NCBI RefSeq assembly: GCF_003850565.1 | Contig: NZ_CP027706.1 | Span: forward strand, 6,076,001-6,140,000 | Source of the DNA: Pseudomonas sessilinigenes | Lineage (GTDB): Bacteria > Pseudomonadota > Gammaproteobacteria > Pseudomonadales > Pseudomonadaceae | Length of the DNA: 64,000 nucleotides | Direction: 5' to 3' | In this document: positions 1 through 9,187 of the stretch, piece by piece | How positions within the stretch are numbered: the first letter of the stretch is position 1 | How the letters are laid out: every line of letters begins with the position of its first letter | Notes under the pieces: generated by a model | Seen by the model: the letters and a program-made list of their open reading frames with translations, nothing else | Database searches by the model: none | Told to the model about the DNA's origin: nothing | Position numbers and translations under genes: made by a program

Positions 1-453
1 CTCCGGGTTCATGGTGCCGATCAGCACGAACTTCGCCGAATGCCGATGGGAAATGCCATCGCGCTCGATGAGGTTGGTGCCACTGGCCGCCACGTCCAGC
101 AGCAAGTCCACCAGATGGTCGGGCAGCAGGTTGACCTCATCGACATACAACACCCCGCCGTCGGCCTTGGCCAGAACGCCCGGGGAGAACTGCGCCCGCC
201 CCTCGCCCAGGGCTGCATCCAGGTCCAGGGTACCCACCAGCCGCTCTTCGCTGGCCCCCAGGGGCAAGGTGACGAACTGCCCGCTGGCCAGCAAATCCGC
301 CAGTCCCCGGGCGAGGGTCGACTTGGCCATGCCCCGTGGCCCCTCGATCAACACGCCACCGATCTTCGGGTCGATGGCGGTCAGGCACAGGGCCAGCTTC
401 AAGGCATCGGCGCCGACCACGGCCGACAAGGGGAAATGCGGGGTGTCGCTCAT
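1..453 (-). CDS. Magnesium-chelatase-like AAA+ ATPase (ChlI/BchI type), C-terminus outside the window
   Basis: The first 151 residues of an AAA+ ATPase can be read leftward from the ATG at 451-453; the rest lies beyond the window. A Walker A motif GPRGMAKST is at residues 38-46 and Walker B ([10 protein letters not shown]) at about 101-110. Both match the I subunit of Mg/Co chelatases. The gene follows cobN on the same strand, so it probably supplies the ATPase motor for cobalt insertion by CobN, replacing CobS. A D-type partner with a VWA domain may follow outside the window. The gap from cobN (241 bases) holds a palindromic repeat, so co-transcription is likely but not shown. Confidence 0.85.
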   Translation of the reverse strand, partial: MSDTPHFPLSAVVGADALKLALCLTAIDPKIGGVLIEGPRGMAKSTLARGLADLLASGQFVTLPLGASEERLVGTLDLDAALGEGRAQFSPGVLAKADGGVLYVDEVNLLPDHLVDLLLDVAASGTNLIERDGISHRHSAKFVLIGTMNPE

Positions 454-533
454 CTGGGGTTCTCGCTTGGGTCTGGGTGTCCCGAAGGACGATTTCGCGA
501 GCCGTCTCGCGATCGAGTGCGCAGCATTCGCCG

Positions 534-699
534 CCTCAGGGCACCTCTAAAAACGTAGGCGAGGCAGTCAGCGCAAGGCAAAAACAGGCGAAAAAGCGCC
601 GTTTACAAGGGGTCAATGTGTATTTTGACCGGGCTGGCGCACCAGCCTGTTTTTAACGCAGCGATGACAACGCAGGTAGTTTTTAAAGGTGCCCTCAGG
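534..699. repeat. MITE-like palindromic intergenic repeat, about 166 bp
   Basis: The ends form an imperfect terminal inverted repeat of 21 bp (534-554 and 679-699, 19 of 21 bases matching), with the core GGGCACCT-TAAAAAC. The interior is AT/GC mixed and has no ORF. From memory, elements of this kind with the same GTTTTTAAAGGTGCCC-like end are dispersed in Pseudomonas genomes. The right end includes the cobN stop codon (695-697). No transposase is present, so any movement would be by a transposase supplied from elsewhere. Confidence 0.65.
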
Positions 700-3600
700 A
701 GTCTTCTTCTATATCCAGCAGCAGATGCTCCAGGGCCTCGCGATAGGCTCCGGGCTCCTGCCACAGGCCGCGCTGCTGGGCCTCCAGCAAACGCTCGGTC
801 ATATCGCGCAAGGCGTGGGGATTATGCTGGCGAACGAACTCGCGGGTCGAGTCGTCCAGCAGGTAGGCATCGGCCAGCAAGGCGTACTGGTGGTCGTCGA
901 TCAGTTCGGTGGTGGCATCGAAGGCGAACAGGTTGTCCAGGGTCGCAGCCATTTCGAAAGCCCCCTTGTAACCGTGGCGCTTGACCCCCTCGATCCATTT
1001 CGGGTTGACCGCCCGGGAACGGATCACCCGGTTGAGCTCTTCCTTGAGGCTGCGGATCTTCGGCAGGTCGGGCTGGCTGTGATCACCGTGGTAGCTGGCG
1101 ACCTTGGCCCCGCCCAGGCTTTCCACCGCCGCCAGCATGCCGCCCTGGAACTGGTAGTAGTCGTTGGAATCCAGCAGGTCGTGCTCGCGGTTGTCCTGGT
1201 TCTGCACCACCGCCTGGACCCGGCCCAGGCGAGCGGCGAACTGCTCGCGGGCGGCGGTGCCTTCATCGCTGCCGCCGTAGGCGTAGCCGCCCCAGTTGAG
1301 GTAGACCTCGGCCAGGTCCTCGCGGCTCTGCCACAACCGGCCATCGATGGCGCCCTGGACCCCGGCACCATAGGCCCCGGGCTTGGCCCCAAAGACCCGC
1401 CAGCCGGCCTGGCGCGCCGCCGCTTCCGGGTCCAGGCCGCTAGCCTGCAAGGCTTCGCGTTCGGCACGGACCCTGGCTGCCAGGGGGTTCATGTCGGCTG
1501 GCTCGTCCAGGGCCGCCACCGCCTGCACCGCCGCGTCGAACAGGCGGATGAGGTTGGCGAAGGCGTCGCGGAAGAACCCGGAAATCCGCAAGGTCACATC
1601 GACCCGGGGCCGATCCAGCAGGCTCAGGGGCAGGATCTCGAAGTCGTCGACCCGCTGACTGCCAGTGGCCCAGACGGGCCGCACGCCCATCAGCGCCATG
1701 GCCTGGGCGATATCGTCGCCACCGGTGCGCATGGTGGCCGTGCCCCAGACCGACAAGCCCAGTTGCAGCAGGTGATCGCCGTGATCCTGCAGGTGGCGCT
1801 CGAGGATCAGGTTGGCCGACTGGAAACCGATGCGCCAGGCAGTGGTGGTGGGCAGGTTGCGCACATCCACCGAATAGAAATTGCGCCCGGTGGGCAGCAC
1901 GTCCAGGCGTCCGCGACTGGGCGCGCCGCTGGGGCCCGCCGGCACGAAGCGGCCTTGCAGGGCATCGAGCAGGCCGCGCATCTCCGCCGGGCCGCAGGCA
2001 TCCAAGCGCGGCGCCACTACCTCGCGCAAGCCCTCGATGATGCTGCGCACCGGCTCCCAGCCGGCTTCGTCCAGTTGCGCCACCGGGCCTTGCAAGGCTG
2101 CCTCGATCAAGCACCCGGCGTAGATTTCCAGACGTTCACGCACATCGCCAGCGGTGCGCCACAAAGCATCGCTGAGCTGTTGCAGGGGCTGTGGGCGCCG
2201 CCCGGTCCAGGGTTCGGCCAGGGCGCAATCCAGCGGATCGAACCCCAACTCGAAGGCCTTGGCCAGGGCCCGCAACAGGCTGGCGTGGGCGCCCTTGCCA
2301 TCGCCCCGGGGGATGCGCAGCAGGGCCAGCAACGTATCGATGCGCAAGCGCCCTTCTGGCGATTCGCCGAACACATGCAGGCCGTCGCGGATCTGCGATT
2401 CCTTGAGATCGCACAGGTAGGTGTCCAGCCGTGGCAGCCAGAGCGCCGCATCGGCCTCGCCCTCCAGCGGCCCGTCCAGTTGCAGCTCGCGGTCGATCTG
2501 GGTCTCGCGCACCAGGCGCAGGATGTCCCGCTGCAGCTCCCGGGCGCGGCGCGGGTCGAGCAACTGGGCCTCGTAGTATTCGTCGGCCAGCAGCTCCAGG
2601 TTACGCAGCGGGCCGTAGGTCTCGGCACGAGTCAGGGGCGGCATCAAGTGATCGATGATCACCGCCTGGGTCCGGCGCTTGGCCTGGGCGCCCTCCCCTG
2701 GATCGTTGACGATGAACGGGTAGATGTTCGGCAGCGGCCCCAGCAGCGCATCCGGCCAGCAGTGGGCCGACAGGCCGACGCCCTTGCCCGGCAGCCACTC
2801 AAGGTTGCCGTGCTTGCCGACGTGGATCACTGCGTGGGCGCCGTAGACCTGGCGCAGCCAGAAATAGAACGCCAGGTAGGCATGGGGCGGCACCAGGTCC
2901 GGGTCGTGGTACGCCGCGCTGGGGTCGACCTGGTAACCCCGGGCCGGCTGGATGCCGATGAAGGTCAGGCCCAGGCGCAGGCCAGCGACCATCAGCCGCC
3001 CGTTGCGGAACATCGGGTCCTGCTCCGGGGCGCCCCAGCGCTCCAGCACCGCTTGACGATTGGCCTCGGGCAGTGCCTGGAACAGGTGCTGGTAGTCGTC
3101 CAGGGCCAGGCTCTGCTGGCAAGGGCGCAGGTCGAGGCTGTCCAGATCGTTGCTGACGCCACCGAGCAATTGCTGGATCAGCTCGGTGCCGCTGGCCGGC
3201 AGCTCGTCAGGCAGCGGATAACCCTCGGCCTGCAAGGCCTTGAGAATGTTCAGCGCCGCCGCCGGGGTATCCAGGCCCACGCCGTTGCCGATGCGCCCGT
3301 CGCGGGTCGGGTAGTTGGCCAGGACCAGGGCGATGCGTTTTTGGTGGTTGTCCAGGCGGCCCAGCTCGACCCAGTTGCTTGCCAGCCGGGCGACGAAGTC
3401 CATGCGCTCGGGCTGGCCGCGGTAGCAGACCACGTCCGACTGGCTGCGCTCGCTGCGCCAGGCCAGGTCCTTGAAGCTGATGGGCCGGCTGATGATTCGT
3501 CCATCCAGTTCGGGCAAGGCGATGTGCATGGCCAGGTCCCGTGGGCCCAGGCCTTGTTCGCTGGCCTGCCAGCCCGGCTCGTTGTCCTGGGCGCAGATGG

Positions 3601-4465
3601 CCTGGATCACCGGGATGTCGCGGCGAAACGGCCGCAGGTGTGGCGCCTCGGGGCTGGACTGGGCAAAACCGGTGGTGTTGAGGATCACTCCGGCGCCGGT
3701 CTCATCCAGCCAGTCTTCCACCTGTGCCAGGCAGCCGGGCTCCTTGAGACTGGCCACGGCGATCGGCAAGGGGTTGAGACCGGCAGTCGCAAGGCGCTGG
3801 CAGAACAGGTCGATGAATGCGGTGTTGGCCGCCTGCAAGTGCGAGCGATAGAACAGCAGCGCCGCCACCGCCTGGCCGGGCTGCCAGTGGGCCTGCCAAT
3901 CCGCCAGGCTGGCCTGGCTCCTGGCCGGGTGATAGAGCGCGGTGCGCGGCAGCACCTGCGGTTCGCTCCAGGGGTAGTCGCGCCCCAGCAAGCCGCTCAG
4001 GCAGCGGTAGAAATTCAACGCATTTTCTCGCCCGCCCTGGCGCAGGAACTGCCACAGGCGGTCGCGCTCCACGGCCGACACCGTGCTCAGGTCGCTGAGC
4101 TCCGGGTCGGGCCGATCGTCCCCTGGCACCAGGATCAGTTGCACCCCGCGCCGGGACAGCTCCACCAATTGCTCGACGCCATAACGCCAGTAGGCGATGC
4201 CGCCGTGCAGGGAAATCAGGATGACCTTGGCATGGCGCAGCACCTGGTCGACGTACAGGTCCACCGAGGCGTGGTTCTGCACCTGCATCGGGTTGGCCAG
4301 GCGAAAACTGGGGTAGTCCGCTGGCAACTGCTCGGCGGCCTCGGCCAGCAGCGCCAGGCTGGAGTCGCCGCTGCACAGGATCACCAGCTCGGCGGGGGTT
4401 TGTCCAAGGTCGGCGATGTTGTCATCCGACACGAATCCGCCGGGCTGGGTCCTGAGCAGGTGCAT
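695..4465 (-). CDS. cobN: Cobaltochelatase subunit CobN
   Basis: This is a 1256-residue protein, the usual size for CobN, the large subunit that inserts Co2+ into hydrogenobyrinic acid a,c-diamide in aerobic cobalamin synthesis. CobN/BchH-family stretches are visible throughout, for example VIHVGKHGNLEWLPGKG in the middle and the NPKWIEGVKRHGYKG segment near the C-terminus. The ATG at 4463-4465 lies 3 bases after the cobW stop, so the two genes are translationally close. It belongs to the leftward arm cobW-cobN-ChlI-like ATPase, which begins at the cobalamin riboswitch at 5644-5825. Its stop codon falls in the terminal repeat of the palindromic element at 534-699. Confidence 0.95.
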   Translation of the reverse strand: MHLLRTQPGGFVSDDNIADLGQTPAELVILCSGDSSLALLAEAAEQLPADYPSFRLANPMQVQNHASVDLYVDQVLRHAKVILISLHGGIAYWRYGVEQLVELSRRGVQLILVPGDDRPDPELSDLSTVSAVERDRLWQFLRQGGRENALNFYRCLSGLLGRDYPWSEPQVLPRTALYHPARSQASLADWQAHWQPGQAVAALLFYRSHLQAANTAFIDLFCQRLATAGLNPLPIAVASLKEPGCLAQVEDWLDETGAGVILNTTGFAQSSPEAPHLRPFRRDIPVIQAICAQDNEPGWQASEQGLGPRDLAMHIALPELDGRIISRPISFKDLAWRSERSQSDVVCYRGQPERMDFVARLASNWVELGRLDNHQKRIALVLANYPTRDGRIGNGVGLDTPAAALNILKALQAEGYPLPDELPASGTELIQQLLGGVSNDLDSLDLRPCQQSLALDDYQHLFQALPEANRQAVLERWGAPEQDPMFRNGRLMVAGLRLGLTFIGIQPARGYQVDPSAAYHDPDLVPPHAYLAFYFWLRQVYGAHAVIHVGKHGNLEWLPGKGVGLSAHCWPDALLGPLPNIYPFIVNDPGEGAQAKRRTQAVIIDHLMPPLTRAETYGPLRNLELLADEYYEAQLLDPRRARELQRDILRLVRETQIDRELQLDGPLEGEADAALWLPRLDTYLCDLKESQIRDGLHVFGESPEGRLRIDTLLALLRIPRGDGKGAHASLLRALAKAFELGFDPLDCALAEPWTGRRPQPLQQLSDALWRTAGDVRERLEIYAGCLIEAALQGPVAQLDEAGWEPVRSIIEGLREVVAPRLDACGPAEMRGLLDALQGRFVPAGPSGAPSRGRLDVLPTGRNFYSVDVRNLPTTTAWRIGFQSANLILERHLQDHGDHLLQLGLSVWGTATMRTGGDDIAQAMALMGVRPVWATGSQRVDDFEILPLSLLDRPRVDVTLRISGFFRDAFANLIRLFDAAVQAVAALDEPADMNPLAARVRAEREALQASGLDPEAAARQAGWRVFGAKPGAYGAGVQGAIDGRLWQSREDLAEVYLNWGGYAYGGSDEGTAAREQFAARLGRVQAVVQNQDNREHDLLDSNDYYQFQGGMLAAVESLGGAKVASYHGDHSQPDLPKIRSLKEELNRVIRSRAVNPKWIEGVKRHGYKGAFEMAATLDNLFAFDATTELIDDHQYALLADAYLLDDSTREFVRQHNPHALRDMTERLLEAQQRGLWQEPGAYREALEHLLLDIEEDS

Positions 4466-4468
4466 GGG

Positions 4469-5536
4469 TCAGGCGCCCAGGGCGGCGCGCAGTTGCGCTT
4501 CCAGCTGGGTTGCGTCCAATTCCTGGCCGATCAGCACCAGGCGGGTGATACGCTTTTCATCGGCGCCCCACTTGCGGTCGAAGTGCTTGTCGAAACGGGT
4601 ACCCACGCCCTGGAGCAGCAGGCGCATCGGCTTGCCGGGGATTGCCGCAAAACCCTTGACCCGCAGGATGCCGTGCTTGACCACCAGTTGGGTCAGGGCA
4701 TCGAGCAGCAGGCTTTCGTCGGCCTCGGGCAGCTCGATGGAGATCGAGTCGAAGGCGTCGTGGTCATGGTCGTCATGATCGTCGCTGTCATGGTGATGGT
4801 CGTGATGACTGTGGCGGCTGTCGATGTGCTCCTCGGAGCCGGCACCCACGCCCAGCAGCACGTCCAGGGGCAGGCGCCCGCTGCTGGCCTCGATCACCTT
4901 GACCGCCGGCGGTAGCTCCTCGGCCACTTCCAGGCGGACCTTGGCCAGGTCGGCCGGATCAATCAGGTCGGTCTTGTTGAGGATCACCAGGTCGGCGCTG
5001 GACAGCTGGTCGGCGAACAGCTCGTGCAGCGGCGACTCATGGTCCAGGTTGGGGTCGAGCTTGCGCTGGGCGTCCACCTGGTCCGGGAAGGCGGCGAAGG
5101 TGCCGGCGGCCACGGCCGGGCTGTCGACCACGGTGATCACCGCATCGACGGTGCAGGCGCTGCGGATTTCCGGCCACTGGAAGGCTTGCACCAGGGGCTT
5201 GGGCAGGGCCAGGCCGCTGGTTTCGATGAGGATATGGTCCAGGTCGCCACGACGGGCCACCAGTTCGCGCATCACCGGGAAGAACTCTTCCTGCACGGTG
5301 CAGCACAGGCAGCCGTTGGCCAGCTCATAGACCCGGCCACTGGCTTCTTCTTCGGTGCAGCCGATGGAACACTGCTTGAGGATCTCGCCGTCGATGCCCA
5401 GCTCGCCGAATTCATTGACGATCACCGCGATACGACGGCCCTGGGCGTTGTCCAGCATGTGCCGCAGCAAGGTGGTCTTGCCCGAGCCCAGGAAGCCGGT
5501 GACGATGGTGACGGGAAGTTTGGCCAGTGTTTTCAT
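4469..5536 (-). CDS. cobW: CobW GTPase/metallochaperone
   Basis: This 355-residue COG0523 GTPase has its P-loop GFLGSGKT at residues 14-21, the metal-binding CxCC motif (NGCLCC) at 74-79, and NKTDL for guanine recognition. A His/Asp-rich stretch (HSHHDHHHDSDDHDDHDHD) sits near residues 245-265, as expected of a metal chaperone. CobW proteins are thought to deliver Co2+ to the CobN complex. I chose the ATG at 5534-5536 because it is preceded by AAGGG at proper spacing and begins right before the GTPase core; an upstream in-frame start would add 17 residues of leader. It is the first gene after the leftward cobalamin riboswitch. Confidence 0.93.
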   Translation of the reverse strand: MKTLAKLPVTIVTGFLGSGKTTLLRHMLDNAQGRRIAVIVNEFGELGIDGEILKQCSIGCTEEEASGRVYELANGCLCCTVQEEFFPVMRELVARRGDLDHILIETSGLALPKPLVQAFQWPEIRSACTVDAVITVVDSPAVAAGTFAAFPDQVDAQRKLDPNLDHESPLHELFADQLSSADLVILNKTDLIDPADLAKVRLEVAEELPPAVKVIEASSGRLPLDVLLGVGAGSEEHIDSRHSHHDHHHDSDDHDDHDHDAFDSISIELPEADESLLLDALTQLVVKHGILRVKGFAAIPGKPMRLLLQGVGTRFDKHFDRKWGADEKRITRLVLIGQELDATQLEAQLRAALGA

Positions 5537-5643
5537 CGGATGCCCTTTGGCGAAGGTGGCGGGCATACGGGACGAGAGGCACGGCACAAGGCCCGCGCTG
5601 ATTTCGCCACCGGATCACCCCGCCCGGTTGTAGTGAGAATCAT

Positions 5644-5825
5644 CTTCGAGGCAGGTCTCCTGGCTGGGGGCCTGCCAGTTGGACTGACAGTTCCTGCGCC
5701 TTCCCGCCAGCGTCCTGGACGCCCATGCAGTGGCTTTGCAGAAAATCGAACCCTTCACAGTTGCGGGGGCAGCCGCGGCTTCTACCGCGTTCCCGTCTTA
5801 GCTTCGACCGCTGGCCGAAGAACCT
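5644..5825 (-). ncRNA. Cobalamin riboswitch controlling cobW-cobN
   Basis: Read on the minus strand, the region has the cobalamin-riboswitch landmarks in order: GCCCCCGCAACTGTGAAGG, the B12 box AGCCACTG (5728-5735), GGGAAGGCGCAGGAAC, and the closing CCAGCCAGGAGACCTGCC. The cobW ATG is about 107 bases downstream. I do not see a clear intrinsic terminator there, so control may be translational. AdoCbl binding normally switches such genes off. Confidence 0.93.
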
Positions 5826-5944
5826 CGAACGCGCAAGGCTACGCAGAGCGCGGAAAGCGGTCAATGTGCATGTGGCTTCGGGGTGGCTTCGGGTCGCAGT
5901 TGGCGATTGACGGCGCCCCTTGCCCATGATTTGCTACACAACTT

Positions 5945-6142
5945 GTTACGGGTGCCCTTCACAGGGTGAAACGGGAAACCGGTGAATCACGCGCTTGCCA
6001 GCCGTGACCAGTCCGGTGCTGCCCCCGCAACGGTAAGCGAGCGAAGTGTCAGATCCACTGTGCCCCCGGGCATGGGAAGGCGACACTTGTCGGCAGGGCA
6101 CAAAACCGCCCCAGCCCCTCGCGAGCCCGGAGACCGGCCCGC
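5945..6142 (+). ncRNA. Cobalamin riboswitch controlling cbtB-cbtA-cobE-cobM
   Basis: The plus strand shows GGTGCCCTTCACAGGGTGAA, the conserved GGTGCTGCCCCCGCAACGG, a B12-box-like ATCCACTG (about 6052-6059), GGGAAGGCGACACTTG and the closing GAGCCCGGAGACCGGCC. It is divergent from the riboswitch at 5644-5825; the two are only 119 bases apart. A terminator-like hairpin follows at 6184-6213, before the cbtB ATG at 6253. Confidence 0.92.
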
Positions 6143-6183
6143 AATACACGAATAACAAACCCGCGGTGGGCGGGCGCTGTTGC

Positions 6184-6213
6184 AAACCCTGCGTGAACGC
6201 CACGCGGGGTTTT
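6184..6213 (+). terminator. Hairpin with T-run between riboswitch and cbtB (likely expression platform)
   Basis: Arms AACCCTGCGTG and CACGCGGGGTT (11 bp with one G-U pair) close a 5-base loop and run into TTTT. It lies 40 bases before the cbtB start and 42 after the aptamer. This is where a riboswitch-controlled terminator would be; I could not identify the competing antiterminator with certainty. Confidence 0.65.
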
Positions 6214-6252
6214 CCTGCGCCGCTTCCCGCTGACAAACCAAGGGAACGCGCC

Positions 6253-6441
6253 ATGTCGACCATCAGCAGCACCAGCCATTCCGCCAGCAGCACCACCACC
6301 CTGAGCCAGCGCCTGGTAGCCGCCATCGGCGCCTCGATCCTCGGCGCCTGCCTGGTGTACTTCGCCGGTTTCTCGCACATCGAGGCGGTACACAACGCCG
6401 CCCACGACACCCGCCACAGCGCCGCCTTCCCTTGCCACTGA
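6253..6441 (+). CDS. cbtB: CbtB, small cobalt-transport subunit
   Basis: This is a 62-residue protein with one membrane segment (about residues 22-42) and the CbtB ending HDTRHSAAFPCH, whose His and Cys residues are the likely Co2+ ligands. The N-terminus is Ser/Thr-rich and has no family motif. It sits directly after a cobalamin riboswitch and 10 bases before cbtA. The CbtAB pair is a predicted B12-regulated cobalt transporter, so it would feed metal to the CobN chelatase encoded on the other arm. Confidence 0.92.
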   Translation: MSTISSTSHSASSTTTLSQRLVAAIGASILGACLVYFAGFSHIEAVHNAAHDTRHSAAFPCH

Positions 6442-6451
6442 GACCCGCCCC

Positions 6452-7156
6452 ATGATCAAGCGTATCGCGCAAACCGCGGGCTTCACCGGGCTGCTGGCCG
6501 CCCTGCTGCTGACCCTGCTGCAAAGCTTCTGGGTCGCCCCGTTGATCCTGCAGGCGGAAACCTACGAGAAGGCCCCAGCCACCGAGGCAGTCCATGAACA
6601 CGCCCCCGGCGCCATGGCTGGCCACGTCCACGACGAAGAAGCCTGGGAACCGGAAGACGGCTGGCAGCGAGTGCTGTCCACCACGGGCGGCAACCTGGTG
6701 GTCGCCGTCGGCTTCGCCCTGATGCTGGCAGGCCTCTACACCTTGCGCGCGCCCAGCCGCACCTCCCAGGGCCTGCTCTGGGGCCTGGCCGGTTATGCCA
6801 CCTTTTGCCTGGCCCCTACCCTGGGCCTGCCACCGGAACTGCCCGGCACGGCAGCGGCCGACCTGGTACAGCGGCAGATCTGGTGGGTCGGCGCCGCTGC
6901 CTCGACCGCAGTGGGCCTGGCCCTGATCGTGTTCGCCGGCAACTGGCTGCTGAAGTTGCTGGGCGCGGCCATCATCGCCGTGCCCCATGTGATCGGAGCG
7001 CCGCAGCCGGAAGTGCACTCGATGCTGGCTCCCGAGGCGCTGGAGGCGCAGTTCAAGATCGCCTCGCAGCTGACCAACGCGGCCTTCTGGCTGGCCCTGG
7101 GCCTGATCAGTGCCTGGTTGTTCCGACGCAAGGGCGGGGACGGCTATTCGGCATGA
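6452..7156 (+). CDS. cbtA: CbtA, cobalt-transport membrane subunit
   Basis: This 234-residue membrane protein has about five hydrophobic segments: near residues 5-32, 76-97, 103-125, 145-175 and the C-terminal one at about 205-225. A His/Glu/Asp-rich loop (EHAPGAMAGHVHDEE) between the first two could bind Co2+. It matches the CbtA family, the partner of CbtB. The stop overlaps the next start in the arrangement ATGA at 7153-7156, which indicates translational coupling to cobE. Confidence 0.92.
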   Translation: MIKRIAQTAGFTGLLAALLLTLLQSFWVAPLILQAETYEKAPATEAVHEHAPGAMAGHVHDEEAWEPEDGWQRVLSTTGGNLVVAVGFALMLAGLYTLRAPSRTSQGLLWGLAGYATFCLAPTLGLPPELPGTAAADLVQRQIWWVGAAASTAVGLALIVFAGNWLLKLLGAAIIAVPHVIGAPQPEVHSMLAPEALEAQFKIASQLTNAAFWLALGLISAWLFRRKGGDGYSA

Positions 7157-7566
7157 CGGCCTGGCGCGCAGGGCCGACCCTGGTGGTCGGCCTGGGCTGC
7201 CAGAAAGGCTGCCCGGCAAGCGTCCTGCGCGCCCTGTTGGACCAGGTGCTGCAAGCCCATCAGCTGGATAAGGGGCAACTTCGGGCCCTGGCCAGCATCG
7301 ACCTGAAACGCAGCGAACCCGGGCTGCTGCAACTGGCGGAACAACTGGCCCTGCCATTGACCTGCTTCAGCAGCAGGCAACTGGCGCCTTATGCTTCGCG
7401 CCTGAGCCACCGTTCACAGATCGCGTTCGAGCACACCGGCTGCTATGGCGTGGCGGAAAGCGCCGCCCTGGCCATGGCTGAATACCTGCAAACAGGGCCG
7501 GCACAGTTGCTGGTACCACGACAAAAAAGCGCCCAGGCAACCCTGGCCTTGGCTGTTTGCCCGTAG
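7153..7566 (+). CDS. cobE: CobE / CbiG C-terminal domain protein
   Basis: This 137-residue protein corresponds to the CobE/CbiG-C fold of the cobalamin pathway. Family stretches are VVGLGCQKGCPASVL at the N-terminus, ASIDLKRSEPGLLQLA in the middle, and CYGVAESAALAMA near the C-terminus. CobE is an accessory protein of corrin-ring synthesis with a poorly defined role. The ATG at 7153 overlaps the cbtA stop by four bases, which fixes the start. cobM follows 81 bases later. Confidence 0.88.
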   Translation: MTAWRAGPTLVVGLGCQKGCPASVLRALLDQVLQAHQLDKGQLRALASIDLKRSEPGLLQLAEQLALPLTCFSSRQLAPYASRLSHRSQIAFEHTGCYGVAESAALAMAEYLQTGPAQLLVPRQKSAQATLALAVCP

Positions 7567-7647
7567 AACCCCGATAATCCCCGCCCTCGATCATGAGCAA
7601 TCTTCATCTGAAGCCCTGCTCCGACCTCTTTTTCACAGGACACAGCC

Positions 7648-8394
7648 ATGACCGTCTACTTCATCGGTGCCGGCCCCGGCGACCCGGATCTGATCACCGT
7701 CAAGGGCCAGCGCCTGATCCATCGCTGCCCGGTGATCATCTATGCCGGTTCGCTGGTCCCCCAGGCGGTGCTCGAAGGGCATAGCGCGGTACGGGTGATC
7801 AACAGCGCCGAATTGCACCTGGAACAGATCATCCAGGCCATCCGCGAAGCCCATGCCCAGGGCCAGGATGTGGCCCGGGTGCACTCCGGCGACCCAAGCC
7901 TGTACGGCGCCATCGGCGAGCAGATCCGCTGCCTGCGGGAGCTGGAGATTCCGTTCGAGATCGTCCCCGGGGTTACCGCCACCGCTGCCTGCGCCGCGCT
8001 GCTGGGAGCGGAGCTGACCTTGCCCGACGTCTCCCAGAGCGTGATCCTCACCCGCTATGCGGACAAGACCAGCATGCCCGCCGGAGAAGAATTCGCCAGC
8101 CTCGCGGCCCACGGCGCCACCATGGCCATCCACCTGGGGGTCAACCACATGGAGCGGATCGTCGCCGAGCTGCTCCCCCACTACGGCGCCGACTGCCCCA
8201 TCGCAGTGGTGCACCGGGCCACCTGGCCGGACCAGGACTGGGTACTGGGAACCCTGGCGGACATCGCCGCCAAGGTGGCCGCCAAGGGCTTCCGGCGCAC
8301 CGCGCTGATCCTGGTGGGCCGGGTGCTGGCCAGCGATGCCTTCAGTGAGTCGTCGCTGTACCGCGCCGGCCACGCCCACCTCTATCGGCCCTGA
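7648..8394 (+). CDS. cobM: Precorrin-4 C11-methyltransferase
   Basis: This 248-residue SAM-dependent methyltransferase belongs to the tetrapyrrole methylase family. It begins VYFIGAGPGDPDLITVKG, the SAM-binding GxGxGD-type signature, and carries YAGSLVPQAVL and GDPSLYGAIGEQ, as CobM/CbiF proteins do. It adds the C11 methyl group of precorrin-4 in the aerobic pathway. It is the last gene of the riboswitch-led group cbtB-cbtA-cobE-cobM, and a strong hairpin terminator follows (8413-8445). Confidence 0.95.
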   Translation: MTVYFIGAGPGDPDLITVKGQRLIHRCPVIIYAGSLVPQAVLEGHSAVRVINSAELHLEQIIQAIREAHAQGQDVARVHSGDPSLYGAIGEQIRCLRELEIPFEIVPGVTATAACAALLGAELTLPDVSQSVILTRYADKTSMPAGEEFASLAAHGATMAIHLGVNHMERIVAELLPHYGADCPIAVVHRATWPDQDWVLGTLADIAAKVAAKGFRRTALILVGRVLASDAFSESSLYRAGHAHLYRP

Positions 8395-8412
8395 CGGCCT
8401 GGTTCCAGGCAT

Positions 8413-8445
8413 AAAAAAACGGCGCTCACGGTGCGCCGTTTTTTT
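8413..8445. terminator. Bidirectional intrinsic terminator between cobM and nfuA
   Basis: A perfect inverted repeat has arms AAAAAAACGGCGC and GCGCCGTTTTTTT around a 7-base loop. The A-run and T-run allow it to end both cobM (plus strand) and nfuA (minus strand), which converge here. Confidence 0.92.
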
Positions 8446-8462
8446 GTGTCGCAGCGAACGCC

Positions 8463-9104
<642 letters not shown>

Positions 9105-9187
9105 CTAGTGTTTTTGTCAGGATAGACCTTGGTATAAGGCATCCCCGGGACGCCAAGGGTCGGCCCGGGGCGCACGAATGCTCTAGC

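Noticed and set aside
689..4915. Very long plus-strand ORF (1408 codons) opposite cobN and cobW
   Set aside because: It is a GC-rich shadow of the real minus-strand genes; the amino-acid composition is repetitive (Gln/Val/Gly/Ala) and has no domain, while cobN and cobW are fully recognisable.
5537..5643. Intrinsic terminator or antiterminator between the leftward riboswitch and cobW
   Set aside because: Only weak complementary stretches (GGTGGCG and CGCCACC) were seen; there is no stem with a T-run, so I did not list one.
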